From positions 1 to 64,000 of the forward strand of contig NZ_JANU01000004.1 of NCBI RefSeq assembly GCF_001044395.1: a stretch of DNA of 64,000 bases, read 5' to 3'. Position numbers and translations under genes: made by a program. The number at the start of each line of letters is the position of its first letter. The first letter of the stretch is position 1. Under the pieces are notes generated by a model, which made no database searches, was not told the DNA's origin, and worked only from the letters and a program-made list of their open reading frames with translations. Of this stretch, positions 8,804 to 21,002 are shown in pieces. The stretch is from Caenimonas sp. SL110 (GTDB lineage: Bacteria > Pseudomonadota > Gammaproteobacteria > Burkholderiales > Burkholderiaceae_C).

Positions 8804-9607
8804 TTAAGCGATCCGCTCCAGATAGCCATCGGGTGCGACTGTCACAAGAAGTTGGTCCTGCACGCGGGTATCGATGCGCAGTTTCAGGGGCGCGCCGTCG
8901 GCCGCAAGGCGACCGGGCGACTGGAGGCGGCGCAGGTATTCGTGCACTGCGGTCTTGGGATTGTTGCCCTGGTCCCAGGGGCGCTCGGGGTACGAGCCTT
9001 GCGGCAGGTCTTCCACCACCGTATCGAAGACGCAGCAGTAGCTGCCGGGAGACGTCAGGGGTGCGTAGGCTTCGAGCTCGGCCAGCACATGGTCATGCGT
9101 GTGGTTCGAATCGAGGAACACCATCACCTTCGCGTAACCCTTCGCTGCAGCGGCCACCTGCCCAATGATCTCCGGCGCGATGGAAGAGCCTTCGATCATG
9201 TCGATGCGATGCGACAGGGGGTGCCGCTCGATGGCTTGCCGGTTGTGGGCGCGGATGTCGATGTCCAGGCCCAGCACCCGGCGGCGCGTCGCGCGCGGAT
9301 CGAGCACACGGCCTTCGGTCACGGCCTCGCAGTAGTCGATCATGGCCAGCATCGACGCACTCAGGATCAGCGATCCGCCGTGGGCGATGCCCGCTTCGAT
9401 GATCAGGTCGGGCTGCACCTTCCAGATCAGCTCCTGCATCGCGACCATGTCCTGCGGATACTGGATGACCGGGCGCGATAGCCAGTGAAAGTTGTACGAG
9501 TAGCCCGCTGCGATCGACGCTTCCATGAAAGCGCGGCCTGCTGCGCGCAGGGGGGCGTTGCTTGCATTGGCGGCGATACGCGCGCTCACTTCGTCTTCGA
9601 AACTCAT
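8804..9607 (-). CDS. CmcI/cephalosporin-hydroxylase-family methyltransferase-like protein
   Basis: The 267-residue protein matches the CmcI family, a SAM-methyltransferase fold despite its 'cephalosporin hydroxylase' name. Visible elements are LIIEAGIAHGGSLILSASML (SAM loop), VLGLDIDIRAHN, MVFLDSNHTHDHV (metal and acceptor region) and the late YPERPWDQGNNP segment. Related proteins in glycan loci include rhamnosyl O-methyltransferases. It would modify a sugar before export. It lies 4 bases after the preceding methyltransferase stop, so it belongs to the same operon. Confidence 0.82.
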   Translation of the reverse strand: MSFEDEVSARIAANASNAPLRAAGRAFMEASIAAGYSYNFHWLSRPVIQYPQDMVAMQELIWKVQPDLIIEAGIAHGGSLILSASMLAMIDYCEAVTEGRVLDPRATRRRVLGLDIDIRAHNRQAIERHPLSHRIDMIEGSSIAPEIIGQVAAAAKGYAKVMVFLDSNHTHDHVLAELEAYAPLTSPGSYCCVFDTVVEDLPQGSYPERPWDQGNNPKTAVHEYLRRLQSPGRLAADGAPLKLRIDTRVQDQLLVTVAPDGYLERIA

Positions 9608-9611
9608 GGCA

Positions 9612-10664
9612 TCAAACCCTTGCGTAGTGGAACCGCGAGCGCGACTGCGCCACGATCTCGTCGAAATAATTGGGATTCATCACGAACACCAGCGCACCCG
9701 GCTCCAGCGACTGCATCGCCGTTTCGGGCGAGATGATGGGGATGCCGGTCACCGCCACGTAGCGGCCCTGCTTGGCGGTGTTGATGTCGATGACGGCGTC
9801 GAGCAACTGGCCTTGCCGTGCGAGGTAGCTGCAAAAGATCACGCCCTTGGATGAGCCGCCCCAAGCCGCGCGCGAACCTGTGTGTGCGCCAGCCCGCTCG
9901 CGGCATGCGGTCACGCCATCGAGGAAGTCGATGGGCATCTCGAACGGAACCACCGCGTCAGGTGGCGGCGCGCGCAAGGTCGAGAGGTCGGCAACGACAT
10001 AGATGTATTGCCCACCAAAGAGCCGGCCGCTTTCAAGCACGGTGGAAAACATCGCCTGCAGGTCGCGCAGCCGGAAGTAGTTGACGTGCTCGTAGAAGAT
10101 GTCGAACCAGGCCCGGTTGTCTGCGATCCAGTCCAGGCACGGCACCTCGATGTAGATCAGGCCCTTGCCGCCGTTGGCCCTTGCGATCGACGCCAGAAAA
10201 TCAAGTGGATTGCGGATGTGCTCCAGCACATGGCGCAGCACGATGCCTTCGCCTGCGAGGCCCAGGCTCGCATCGAAAGCCGCTTTCACCACATGCGCGC
10301 TGGCGCCTTCATACGCAGGATCGACGCCCACCGCGTTCCAGCCCTTGGCGCGCATGCAGTCGAGAAAGTAGCCCTTGCCGCATCCGACTTCGAGCACGCT
10401 CGCAGCGCCCATGTGCGGCGACAGCAGCGCCATCACTTCATCGAGGTGGCGCTGGAAGGTAGGTGAGTTCGCCTGCTCGTTCTGGTAATCCTCGTCGTAG
10501 GTGAGCAGCGCGGGATCGAACGCCTCGTTGAACACCAATCCCGTCGCTTCGTCCTGCACGAGGCGCACGTCCCCGACGGTGCAGGCGATCGCCTGTTCGC
10601 GCGTGGCGTACACCCGGTTTTGCAGCGCGGGCAGACCGTGGGCTTCAAACAGGAGGCGGCTCAT
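9612..10664 (-). CDS. Class I SAM methyltransferase related to sugar C-methyltransferases
   Basis: The 350-residue protein has VLEVGCGKGYFL (SAM motif I) near residues 90-101, VLRHVLEHIRNP (motif after beta-4) and IFYEHVNYF, the counterpart of the YHEHFSY catalytic segment in NDP-sugar C-methyltransferases such as TylC3. The C-terminal domain (about 265-350) resembles the second Rossmann-like domain of that family. Unlike the paralogue at 11525, it lacks the N-terminal four-cysteine zinc module; no CxxC is visible. The start overlaps the SDR stop (ATGA at 10661-10664). The sugar position methylated is unknown. Confidence 0.75.
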   Translation of the reverse strand: MSRLLFEAHGLPALQNRVYATREQAIACTVGDVRLVQDEATGLVFNEAFDPALLTYDEDYQNEQANSPTFQRHLDEVMALLSPHMGAASVLEVGCGKGYFLDCMRAKGWNAVGVDPAYEGASAHVVKAAFDASLGLAGEGIVLRHVLEHIRNPLDFLASIARANGGKGLIYIEVPCLDWIADNRAWFDIFYEHVNYFRLRDLQAMFSTVLESGRLFGGQYIYVVADLSTLRAPPPDAVVPFEMPIDFLDGVTACRERAGAHTGSRAAWGGSSKGVIFCSYLARQGQLLDAVIDINTAKQGRYVAVTGIPIISPETAMQSLEPGALVFVMNPNYFDEIVAQSRSRFHYARV

Positions 10665-11497
10665 GATGCGCTCGCATTCAGCGACGAAAGGCGTGTGGCA
10701 TCGCCCCAGAATGCCATCGCTTCGTAGGGCGGGTAGGGCAGCACGCCCAGGTTCATGCGCAGCGACGAGCCGCTCTCGCGGATGCGCTGCTCGACCAGGC
10801 TGCGCACCGAAACCGGACGCCCGCTGCAGATGTTGGTCACGCCGGTCATCCCGGGATGTTCGAGCAAGGTCGCGAGTGCGCGCGCGACCTCTTGCACCGG
10901 CAGGTAGTCACGCAACTGTTCGCCCCCCGACATGTCCAGCGACTCGCGCCCATCGGCGATGGCCTGGTCGACCAGTGCAAGCAGGCTGCGAGGGTTCTGG
11001 CCGGGGCCGAACATGTAGAACAGGCGTGCCCATTGCAAGGTGAAGTCATGCTCCTTGCGAAAGGCTTCAAGGTATTTGCGAAGGCCGTCCTTGGCAGCGG
11101 CATAAGGGAGCGTTGGCTGCGGCTCCATCGTCTCGGACAGGCAGCCCTCGTGCACGCCGTACTCAAGGCAGGTTCCGGTGACCATGACCTGTCCAAGCCC
11201 GCGCTCCACAAGGTCGCGAATGAACCTGCAATGCGCGGGCAGGGTGCGCTCCACATGACTCGCGAGCTTGTACTGGGGCAGATCGGGCCAGGCCAGATGC
11301 GCGAGTGCGTCATGGTCCGCAAGTTCGGCGTGGCGGTCCCCCGACTCGATGTCACCGACGACCCACTGCACGCGCCGATCGCTCGTCCTGCCGCGATCGT
11401 TGCGCTTGAGTGCTGTGACTGTGTGCCCGCGCGCGAGCAACTCGGCCAGCAGATGCCGCCCGACGAATCCGGTTGCGCCGGTCATGAGGATCTTCAA
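10661..11497 (-). CDS. NAD(P)-dependent sugar epimerase/reductase (extended SDR)
   Basis: The 278-residue protein has the Rossmann motif GATGFVGRH at residues 7-15, GTCLEYG at the catalytic Ser/Thr strand and the YxxxK pair in YAAAK (Tyr132, Lys136). In a cluster that makes a CDP-4-keto-6-deoxyhexose, this enzyme is the natural candidate for the final C4 ketoreduction after epimerisation and C-methylation. An epimerase role is also possible. Its stop overlaps the following methyltransferase start, and 27 bases separate it from the C-methyltransferase upstream. Confidence 0.8.
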   Translation of the reverse strand: MKILMTGATGFVGRHLLAELLARGHTVTALKRNDRGRTSDRRVQWVVGDIESGDRHAELADHDALAHLAWPDLPQYKLASHVERTLPAHCRFIRDLVERGLGQVMVTGTCLEYGVHEGCLSETMEPQPTLPYAAAKDGLRKYLEAFRKEHDFTLQWARLFYMFGPGQNPRSLLALVDQAIADGRESLDMSGGEQLRDYLPVQEVARALATLLEHPGMTGVTNICSGRPVSVRSLVEQRIRESGSSLRMNLGVLPYPPYEAMAFWGDATRLSSLNASAS

Positions 11498-11524
11498 GGC
11501 ACATCCCTCATCACAGCGCCCGCA

Positions 11525-12748
11525 TCACAGTTCCCTCATTTCGGGAATCGCTGCGAAGAAGCGGCCGCCCCAGGCGCGCACGGATGACAGTTGTGTGGTC
11601 ACTTCTGCGGCAATGTTCCACGGCAATATCAGCACGATGTCGGGCTTCTCGCTATCGAGCATCGAGGGTGCAACGATCGGTATATGCGCGCCCGGCGTGA
11701 ACTTGCCCTGTTTGGAGGGCGCTGCATCGCAGATGAAGCTGACCAGGTCTTTCTTCACGCCTGCATAGTTGAGGAGCGTGTTGCCCTTGGCGGCAGCCCC
11801 GTAGGCCGCGACGCGTTTGCCCTGGCGCTTGTGCTCGATCAGGAAAACAAGCAGTGCGTCCTTGACCGCATCGGCCCGCGCCTGGAAAGCGCTGTAGGTG
11901 GCGAGATCGCGCAGGCCGCTTTGCGCTTCAGCTTCGAGCACGGATAGCACAGCGGCAGATTGCGAGCGTGCGTCATCCTCATGGCAGCCGTAGATGCGCA
12001 GGCTGCCGCCATGCGTGGGCAGCTCCTGAACATCGAACACACGCAGGCCCGCAGCCGCAAAGATCGAACAGGTCGTGTGCAGCGACAGATACGAGAAGTG
12101 CTCGTGATAGACCGTGTCGAACTGCGTTTGCTCGACAAGGCGCATGAGATGCGGAAACTCCAGCGTGATCGTGCCGCCGGGCTTGAGCACCCGCTTCATG
12201 CCGGCGGTGAAATCGTTGATGTCCGGCACATGCGCAAAGACGTTGTTGCCGATGACCAGGTCGGCTGCCCGGCCCTGTTCAACCAGCGTGGATGCGAGGG
12301 CGGCGCCGAAGAATTCGCGCAGCACCGGCACACCGATAGCTTCGGCAGCATTCGCCGTGCTGTCGGTCGGCTCAATGCCCAGGCACGGGATGCCAGCGGC
12401 CACGAAGTTCTTCAGCAGGTAGCCGTCATTGGCTGCGATCTCGATGACATGGCTGTGCGCGCCGAGCGCAAGCCGTTTCGTGATCATCTGCGAGTACGCA
12501 GCTGCATGCTCGACCCAGCTGCGCGAGGTCGATGAGAAGTAGGCGTAGTCGCTGTCGAACAGTTCTCCGGCATCCGCGTAATCGTCGGTCTGCACCAGCC
12601 AGCAGTGGGCGCAGACAAAAAGGCGCAGCGGGAAGTGCCGCTCGGGCTGGTTGAGCTTGTCGGCGGTCAGGTAAGCGTTCGACGGGGGCGCGAAGCCCAG
12701 GTCGAGGAACACATGCTCCAGGGCGTGTGCGCAGTGGCGGCAGTTCAT
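11525..12748 (-). CDS. Zinc-containing NDP-hexose C-methyltransferase (TylC3/NovU type)
   Basis: The 407-residue protein shows the full three-part layout of sugar C-methyltransferases. An N-terminal zinc module has Cys pairs at CRHC (residues 3-6) and CAHC (about 46-49). The SAM domain has VIEIAANDGYLL and the catalytic YHEHFSYLS. The C-terminal Methyltransf_14 domain carries PTHGGSLRIYG and a second nucleotide-fold segment. These enzymes methylate a carbon, usually C3, of an NDP-4-keto-6-deoxy sugar. Its ATG overlaps the stop of the epimerase-like gene (12745-12748). It points to a branched-chain deoxysugar in the glycan. Confidence 0.85.
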   Translation of the reverse strand: MNCRHCAHALEHVFLDLGFAPPSNAYLTADKLNQPERHFPLRLFVCAHCWLVQTDDYADAGELFDSDYAYFSSTSRSWVEHAAAYSQMITKRLALGAHSHVIEIAANDGYLLKNFVAAGIPCLGIEPTDSTANAAEAIGVPVLREFFGAALASTLVEQGRAADLVIGNNVFAHVPDINDFTAGMKRVLKPGGTITLEFPHLMRLVEQTQFDTVYHEHFSYLSLHTTCSIFAAAGLRVFDVQELPTHGGSLRIYGCHEDDARSQSAAVLSVLEAEAQSGLRDLATYSAFQARADAVKDALLVFLIEHKRQGKRVAAYGAAAKGNTLLNYAGVKKDLVSFICDAAPSKQGKFTPGAHIPIVAPSMLDSEKPDIVLILPWNIAAEVTTQLSSVRAWGGRFFAAIPEMREL

Positions 12749-13305
12749 GAAGGCAGTCCCTTGAAGTCCGCTGCCAGGGGTGCGAGGCGCGCGTCCCGAT
12801 CCGACAGGCTACTCACTGCGAGCGGCCATGCGATTGCCAGCGATGGGTCCCGGCAGTCGACGCCGTCTTCGGCGGCGGGCGCATACGCTGCGGTGTGCAG
12901 GTACAGCAACTCACTGCCAGCATCCAGGACCTGGAAGCCGTGCGCGCAACCTTCGGGGATCACGAGCATCCGGTTGTTGGCGGCCGACAGTTCTTCTGCG
13001 TGCCATTTGCCGAATGTGGGCGAGCCTTCGCGAAGGTCGACCGCAACATCCCATACGCGCCCTTTCAGGCAGCGCACCAGCTTCATCTCGGCGTGCGGCG
13101 CCCGCTGGTAATGCAGCCCGCGCACGCAGCCGCGTTCGGCGGTGGCGGAGTGGTTGATCTGCATGATGCGCCGATGGCCGAGCACGGTCTTGAGTTCGTC
13201 GTCGCAAAAGAGCCGGGCAAAGCTGCCGCGTGCGTCGGTGCGTCGCTGCGTGTCCACGACGATCACGCCTTCGATACCGGTCGCCGTCATGTTCATTGCG
13301 CCCAT
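12745..13305 (-). CDS. dTDP-4-dehydrorhamnose 3,5-epimerase-family protein
   Basis: A cupin protein of 186 residues in the RmlC family. Motifs are DARGSFARLFC near residue 24, QINHSATAERGCVRGLHYQ with the catalytic-site His, VRCLKGRVWDVAVDLR, and PEGCAHGFQVL. In a cluster with RfbF and RfbG and no dTDP-rhamnose genes, it probably epimerises CDP-4-keto-6-deoxyglucose or its C-methylated form. The start at 13305 has AGGGGA six bases upstream. A second ATG at 13296 overlaps the rfbG stop and is an alternative. Confidence 0.82.
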   Translation of the reverse strand: MGAMNMTATGIEGVIVVDTQRRTDARGSFARLFCDDELKTVLGHRRIMQINHSATAERGCVRGLHYQRAPHAEMKLVRCLKGRVWDVAVDLREGSPTFGKWHAEELSAANNRMLVIPEGCAHGFQVLDAGSELLYLHTAAYAPAAEDGVDCRDPSLAIAWPLAVSSLSDRDARLAPLAADFKGLPS

Positions 13306-14363
13306 GCGAGTCCCCTGGCGCGCGCTGCATCCGCGTACGCGCCCAGTTGCTCGTGGCTGACCACGCGCTGCTCGTTCATGAAGGTTCGATACCAGGACGA
13401 GGTCGCTTCAAGTGCCTCATCAAGCCCCCAGGCGGGAGACCACCCGAGTTGGTCGTGCGCCTTGGCGCTATCGAGCTGCAACAAGGCGGCTTCGTGCGGA
13501 TGCGACTGTGCACTCAGCTTCCAGTCGAGTTCGGGCCAGTGGGGTTTGAGCTTGCCGAGCACGGCTTCCACGCTGCAGATGTCGGAGGGCGCGGGGCCGA
13601 AGTTCCATGCACTCGCGACGTTCGCGTGGCCTTCCAGCAGCCGCTGCCCGACCAGCAGGTAACCCGAAAGCGAATCGAGCACGTGTTGCCACGGACGCGT
13701 CGCACGCGGCGCGCGGATTTCAAGCGGCACGCCGTCACCGATTGCGCGCACCAGGTCGGGCAGCAGCCGGTCCAGTGACCAGTCCCCGCCGCCGACCACG
13801 TTGCCAGCCCTTGCGGTCGCGAGCAATGGAGCTCCCGCCTCATGAAAGTACGAGCGCCGGTAACTCGCGGCCACCAGTTCCGCGCCCGCCTTCGAGGCGC
13901 TGTACGGGTCGTGGCCGCCCAGGGCGTCGGTCTCCCGATACGGCTCGTGCGTCTCGCGGTTCTCATAGCACTTGTCGGAGGTGACGGCAACGATCGCGCG
14001 CACGCTTTTGACGTGTCGACAGGCTTCCAGCACATGCGCCGTGCCCATGACGTTGCTGGCCCAGGTGCCCAGTGCGTCCTGGTAGGACGGCCTCACCAGC
14101 GACTGCGCCGCCAGGTGAAAGATGATGTCCGGCTGCAGTTCGTTCACAGTGCGCAGCACCAGGTCCGCATCGCGGATATCCCCGCGCCGGTCTTCCATGC
14201 CCTGCCCCAGCAAGTCCCAATGGCTGGGTGTGCTCGATGGCGCGAGGGCCAGGCCGCTCACTTGCGCGCCGAGGCTGCCCAGCCAGAGTGACAGCCAGCT
14301 TCCCTTGAAACCCGTGTGCCCGGTGACCAGAACGCGCTTGCCGTGGTAACAGCCGCCAAACAT
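13293..14363 (-). CDS. rfbG: CDP-glucose 4,6-dehydratase
   Basis: The 356-residue extended SDR has GHTGFKGSWLSLWL at the NAD-binding loop, LAAQSLVRPSY, AVTSDKCYEN, and the catalytic YSASK in DPYSASKAGAE. This arrangement is specific for CDP-glucose 4,6-dehydratases, which turn CDP-D-glucose into CDP-4-keto-6-deoxy-D-glucose. Length matches the family (about 360). The ATG at 14363 lies one base past the rfbF stop, and the pairing with rfbF confirms the call. The product feeds the epimerase, C-methyltransferase and reductase genes downstream. Confidence 0.92.
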   Translation of the reverse strand: MFGGCYHGKRVLVTGHTGFKGSWLSLWLGSLGAQVSGLALAPSSTPSHWDLLGQGMEDRRGDIRDADLVLRTVNELQPDIIFHLAAQSLVRPSYQDALGTWASNVMGTAHVLEACRHVKSVRAIVAVTSDKCYENRETHEPYRETDALGGHDPYSASKAGAELVAASYRRSYFHEAGAPLLATARAGNVVGGGDWSLDRLLPDLVRAIGDGVPLEIRAPRATRPWQHVLDSLSGYLLVGQRLLEGHANVASAWNFGPAPSDICSVEAVLGKLKPHWPELDWKLSAQSHPHEAALLQLDSAKAHDQLGWSPAWGLDEALEATSSWYRTFMNEQRVVSHEQLGAYADAARARGLAWAQ

Positions 14364-14364
14364 C

Positions 14365-15132
14365 TCAGGACCACACCTTCCACGGTGGGTTGCCTTGCCA
14401 CAGTTCTTCGAGCTGGTTCTTGTCGCGCAGCGTGTCCATCGCCTGCCAGAAGCCGCCGTGCCGGAAGGCGCGCAGCTGGTCCTGCTGGGCCAGCGCCTGC
14501 AGCGGCTCGCTCTCCCAGCTGGTCTGGTCGCCCCCGATGTGGTCGAAGACGCCGGGCTCCAGCACGAAGAAGCCGCCATTGATCCACGAGCCGTCGCCTG
14601 CGGGCTTTTCCTGGAACTGGCGCACGGCGTCACCTTCCATTCCGAGCGCGCCATAGCGGCCGGGTGGCTGTATCGCTGTGACCGTGGCCATCCGCCCATG
14701 GCTGCGATGGAAATCGATGGTCGCCCGCACATCCAGATCAGCCACGCCATCGCCGTAAGTGAAGCAGAACGTCTCGTTGCCCAGGTAGCGCCGCACCCGC
14801 GCCAGCCGGCCGCCCGTGAGCGTGTCCACGCCGGTATCGACCAGCGTGACCCGCCAGGGCTCGGCATGGCGCACATGCACTTCCATCTGGTTCTGGCTCA
14901 TGTCGAAGGTCACGTCCGATGTGTGCAGGAAGTAATTGGCGAAGTACTCCTTGATCGCATAGCCGCGGTAGCCCAGGCAGATGACGAAGTCGTTGATCCC
15001 GTGGTGGGAATAGATCTTCATGATGTGCCACAGGATCGGCTTGCCGCCGATCTCGATCATGGGCTTGGGCTTGAGGTGCGACTCTTCACTGATGCGGGTG
15101 CCGAGGCCGCCGGCGAGGATGACGGCCTTCAT
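14365..15132 (-). CDS. rfbF: Glucose-1-phosphate cytidylyltransferase
   Basis: The 255-residue nucleotidyltransferase begins MKAVILAGGLGTRISEES, followed by LKPKPMIEIGGKPILWHIM, the signature of RfbF. TYGDGVADLD supplies the metal-binding Asp, and INGGFFVLEPGVF is the late conserved segment. It makes CDP-glucose from CTP and glucose-1-phosphate in the cytosol, the first committed step of CDP-deoxysugar synthesis. It is the first gene of the 11-gene minus-strand operon. A possible promoter lies at 15212-15239. Confidence 0.93.
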   Translation of the reverse strand: MKAVILAGGLGTRISEESHLKPKPMIEIGGKPILWHIMKIYSHHGINDFVICLGYRGYAIKEYFANYFLHTSDVTFDMSQNQMEVHVRHAEPWRVTLVDTGVDTLTGGRLARVRRYLGNETFCFTYGDGVADLDVRATIDFHRSHGRMATVTAIQPPGRYGALGMEGDAVRQFQEKPAGDGSWINGGFFVLEPGVFDHIGGDQTSWESEPLQALAQQDQLRAFRHGGFWQAMDTLRDKNQLEELWQGNPPWKVWS

Positions 15133-15211
15133 GCCGGCCTCCGGGCGGGCGCGTCGTCACGTTTGCGTGTCGGATGCGTGATCATTGGGCGTGCGGTGAA
15201 AAGCTGCGCCG

Positions 15212-15239
15212 ATTATGGACCGGCCCCGCATTGCCGCAA
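15212..15239 (-). promoter_or_regulatory. Possible sigma70-type promoter for the rfbF operon
   Basis: Read on the minus strand, TTGCGG (15234-15239) is followed 16 bases later by CATAAT (15212-15217), about 80 bases before the rfbF start. The 171-base gap between rfbF and rmd must hold divergent promoters. For the plus strand a TATTAT at 15258-15263 is visible, but its best -35 (TTGCCG at 15231) is 21 bases away, so I do not call it. Confidence 0.35.
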
Positions 15240-15303
15240 GCCAGCAGAGGTGGCAGTTATTATTGCCCCGACCACCAACCCGCACGCCCCTGAGACTCAC
15301 CGA

Positions 15304-18377
<3,074 letters not shown>

Positions 18378-18381
<4 letters not shown>

Positions 18382-20030
18382 CCCTCGCTCCCGGGATGCG
18401 GATGGGTCCGATCGCACTCTTTCTTCTGCTGGTCATCCCATGGCTTTCGTCGCGCGCGGGCGGCCCGTCCACGTCTGTCGAGCCATGGCTTCTGAGTGCG
18501 ATTTGCGGCGCAGCGGCCTATGGCATATCGCGATCGCGTTCGCCCGGATGGGGCGTAGTCGGTGCACTTGTGGCATTCGCGCTGTGGGCGATTTTGCGCA
18601 GCGGCGTCAATGCCGACACGGTCGCGCTCGCAGCCGCCTGCCTGCTGGTCTTCATGGCTGCGAGCATCGCGAGCGCGGGCTCGGACGACGACTCATTCTT
18701 GCGCGCCGTGGCGTGGGCCTGGCTTGCAGCAGCGGGCTTGAGCACCGCGATTGCGCTGGTCCAGTACTTCGGCTATTCGGATCGCTTCGCTCCGTTCTTC
18801 AGCGGCACGACCGCAGGCGAGGCCTACGGCAACCTGCGCCAGCGAAACCAGTTCGCATCGCTCACGGTGATCGGCATGGCGACGCTGTTCTGGCTGCGCC
18901 CGCGTCACCTCACGCGCTGGCAGGCATTTGCGGTCATCGCGTGGCTTGCAGTCGGTAACGCTGCCACCACCTCGCGCACCGGCATCGCAGAAATGATCGG
19001 CCTGGCCGTGCTGGCTTGCATCTGGCCCGGCGAACGCAAGGCGCGCGTGCAGCTGTGGTTGGTGGCGTTTGCCGCCTATGCGATCGCCGCGTTTGCATTG
19101 CCCTGGCTATTGGATGCGGCCAGCGGCTCGCCGGGCAACCGGTTGTGGGAGCGGGTTGCGTCGGTGGATTCGTGCAGCAGCCGCGCGGTGCTGTGGTCGA
19201 ACGTGCTGCACCTCATCTCGCAAAAGCCGTGGACCGGCTGGGGCTGGGGCGAGCTGGACTATGCGCACTACATGACGCTCTACGACGGCGCGCGTTTTTG
19301 CGACATCCTGGACAACGCGCACAGCCTGCCGCTGCACCTGGCCGTGGAGCTCGGCGTGCCTGCGGCGGTGCTGGCCTGCCTGGCAATCATCTGGGCGGTG
19401 TTGCGCGCGCAGCCCTGGAAGGAAGCCGATGGTGCAAGGCAGATGGCCTGGGCCGTGCTCGCCGTGCTCGGGCTTCACAGCCTGCTGGAATACCCGCTCT
19501 GGTATGGACCGTTCCAGATTGCAGGCGGCCTTGCGTTGGGGGTGTTGATGGCACCGCGCAGGTTGCAGGATTGGGGTGACGCCCAAGGCGAAGCACAGCG
19601 CGGCCAGTCGCTGCCTGACTCACCCGCATTTGCGCCCGCATTCGCACCCGTATTGGCGATCGTGGCGATTGCGGGTTGCCTGTACGCAGCCTGGGACTAC
19701 CGCCGCGTGAGCCAGGTGTACACGGCGCCGGAGGCGCGCGACAGCTACCTTCGCGACGACCCGCTGCCGCTGGTGCGCAACTCCTGGCTGTTTCGCAGCC
19801 AGGTGCGATTCGCGGAACTGACGCTCACGCCACTCACCCTGGGCAACAAGGAATGGACGTACGAGACGGCGCAGACTGCGCTGCACTATTCGCCCGAGCC
19901 GCGCGTGATCGAGAAGCTGATCGAAAGCGGAACACTGATGGGGCGCAACGACGAGATGGTCTTGCACCTGGCCCGGCTTCGCGCTGCGTTTCCGGATGCG
20001 TATGAGGCCTGGGTGAAGGCGAAGAAGTAG
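18378..20030 (+). CDS. pglL: PglL/Wzy_C-family O-oligosaccharyltransferase
   Basis: The 550-residue membrane protein has about 11-12 helices. NLRQRNQFAS (about residue 150) corresponds to the PglL N-terminal signature. A large periplasmic loop with WGWGELDYAHY and DNAHSLPLHLAVELG forms the Wzy_C core, and a soluble Wzy_C_2-like C-terminal tail follows. PglL enzymes transfer undecaprenyl-linked glycans en bloc to Ser/Thr of pilins or other exported proteins. WaaL and Wzy are the alternatives, but the C-terminal tail and the flanking pilin and TfpZ genes favour PglL. It starts at the ATG overlapping the GT4 stop. Confidence 0.78.
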
Positions 20031-20043
20031 CCACGAACCATTT

Positions 20044-20445
20044 ATGAGCGACCCTATCGAATCGTTCGCCAATCCGCAGAAGCTGCGCACCGGCTTTAAT
20101 CGCGTGATGCACGCTACCGGCTATTCGCTCAACGGCTTGCGACGCGGATGGCGTGAGCCGGCCTTTCGCCTGGAAGCGATTCTGGCGATCGTGCTGGTGC
20201 CGGCGAGTCTCTGGATCGGCCGGTCCTGGGTGGAGTCTGCGGTGCTGGCCGCGACTGTGGTGTTGGTGCTGATCGTCGAGTTGCTGAACACTGCCATCGA
20301 AGTGACGGTGGATCGCATCGGTCCCGAGTGGCATGAACTCTCGGGGCGGGCGAAGGATCTCGGGAGCGCGGCGGTGTTTCTGTCGCTTGTGCTGGCGGGC
20401 TGCGTGTGGAGCGCAGCGATTGTGGTGAGGTTTGGGCTGGTGTAG
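20044..20445 (+). CDS. dgkA: Diacylglycerol kinase
   Basis: The 133-residue protein has three predicted membrane helices and the DgkA signature: EPAFRLEAILA near the N-terminus and ELLNTAIEVTVDRIGPEWHE in the middle, followed by RAKDLGSAAVF. It phosphorylates diacylglycerol to phosphatidate at the inner membrane, recycling lipid from periplasmic glucan or phospholipid-headgroup transfer. It starts 13 bases after the PglL stop and ends 20 bases from the convergent moaC stop. Confidence 0.93.
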   Translation: MSDPIESFANPQKLRTGFNRVMHATGYSLNGLRRGWREPAFRLEAILAIVLVPASLWIGRSWVESAVLAATVVLVLIVELLNTAIEVTVDRIGPEWHELSGRAKDLGSAAVFLSLVLAGCVWSAAIVVRFGLV

Positions 20446-20464
20446 CGGACCGTGGGCGAAGCGC

Positions 20465-20962
20465 CTACCCCGCCACCCAGTGCCCCGATTTCCCACCCTG
20501 CTTTTCCAGCAGCTTCACGCCGTTGATCGTCATGCCCCGGTCGACGGCTTTGCACATGTCATAGATCGTGAGTAGAGCCACCTGCACAGCGGTGAGCGCT
20601 TCCATCTCCACGCCCGTTTGCCCCACCGTCTCGGCCGTCACCTTGCACGCCACGCCCGCAGCGCCGCCGTTTTCCGAGCGATGAATCTCGAACTCGATCG
20701 CAACATGGGTCAGTGGCAGCGGATGGCATAGCGGGATCAGGTCGCTGGTCTTCTTGGCAGCCTGGATGCCGGCGATTCGCGCGATGCCCAGCACGTCGCC
20801 TTTTTTCGCAGTCCCTGATTCGATCAGCGCGAGCGTGGCAGGCAGCATCTCGATCCGGCCGGCAGCGACTGCGATCCGCTTGGTGGAGGCCTTGTCCCCC
20901 ACATCGACCATGTGGGCCTGGCCTTGCGCGTCGAAATGGGTGAGCGGGTTGGGAGCAGTCAT
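20465..20962 (-). CDS. moaC: Cyclic pyranopterin monophosphate synthase
   Basis: The 165-residue protein contains the MoaC signature: [18 protein letters not shown] at the start, [17 protein letters not shown] in the middle, and [23 protein letters not shown] with the catalytic Lys region at the end. It acts with MoaA in molybdenum cofactor synthesis in the cytosol. The ATG at 20962 begins [11 protein letters not shown]; the longer frame upstream is antisense to the start of the next gene. It is divergent from the tfpZ-like gene at 21003, with 40 bases between starts. Confidence 0.95.
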   Translation of the reverse strand: MTAPNPLTHFDAQGQAHMVDVGDKASTKRIAVAAGRIEMLPATLALIESGTAKKGDVLGIARIAGIQAAKKTSDLIPLCHPLPLTHVAIEFEIHRSENGGAAGVACKVTAETVGQTGVEMEALTAVQVALLTIYDMCKAVDRGMTINGVKLLEKQGGKSGHWVAG

Positions 20963-21002
20963 GTTTACGCGAGCGACATCAAGTTCGCGCATCATACGGG
21001 CC

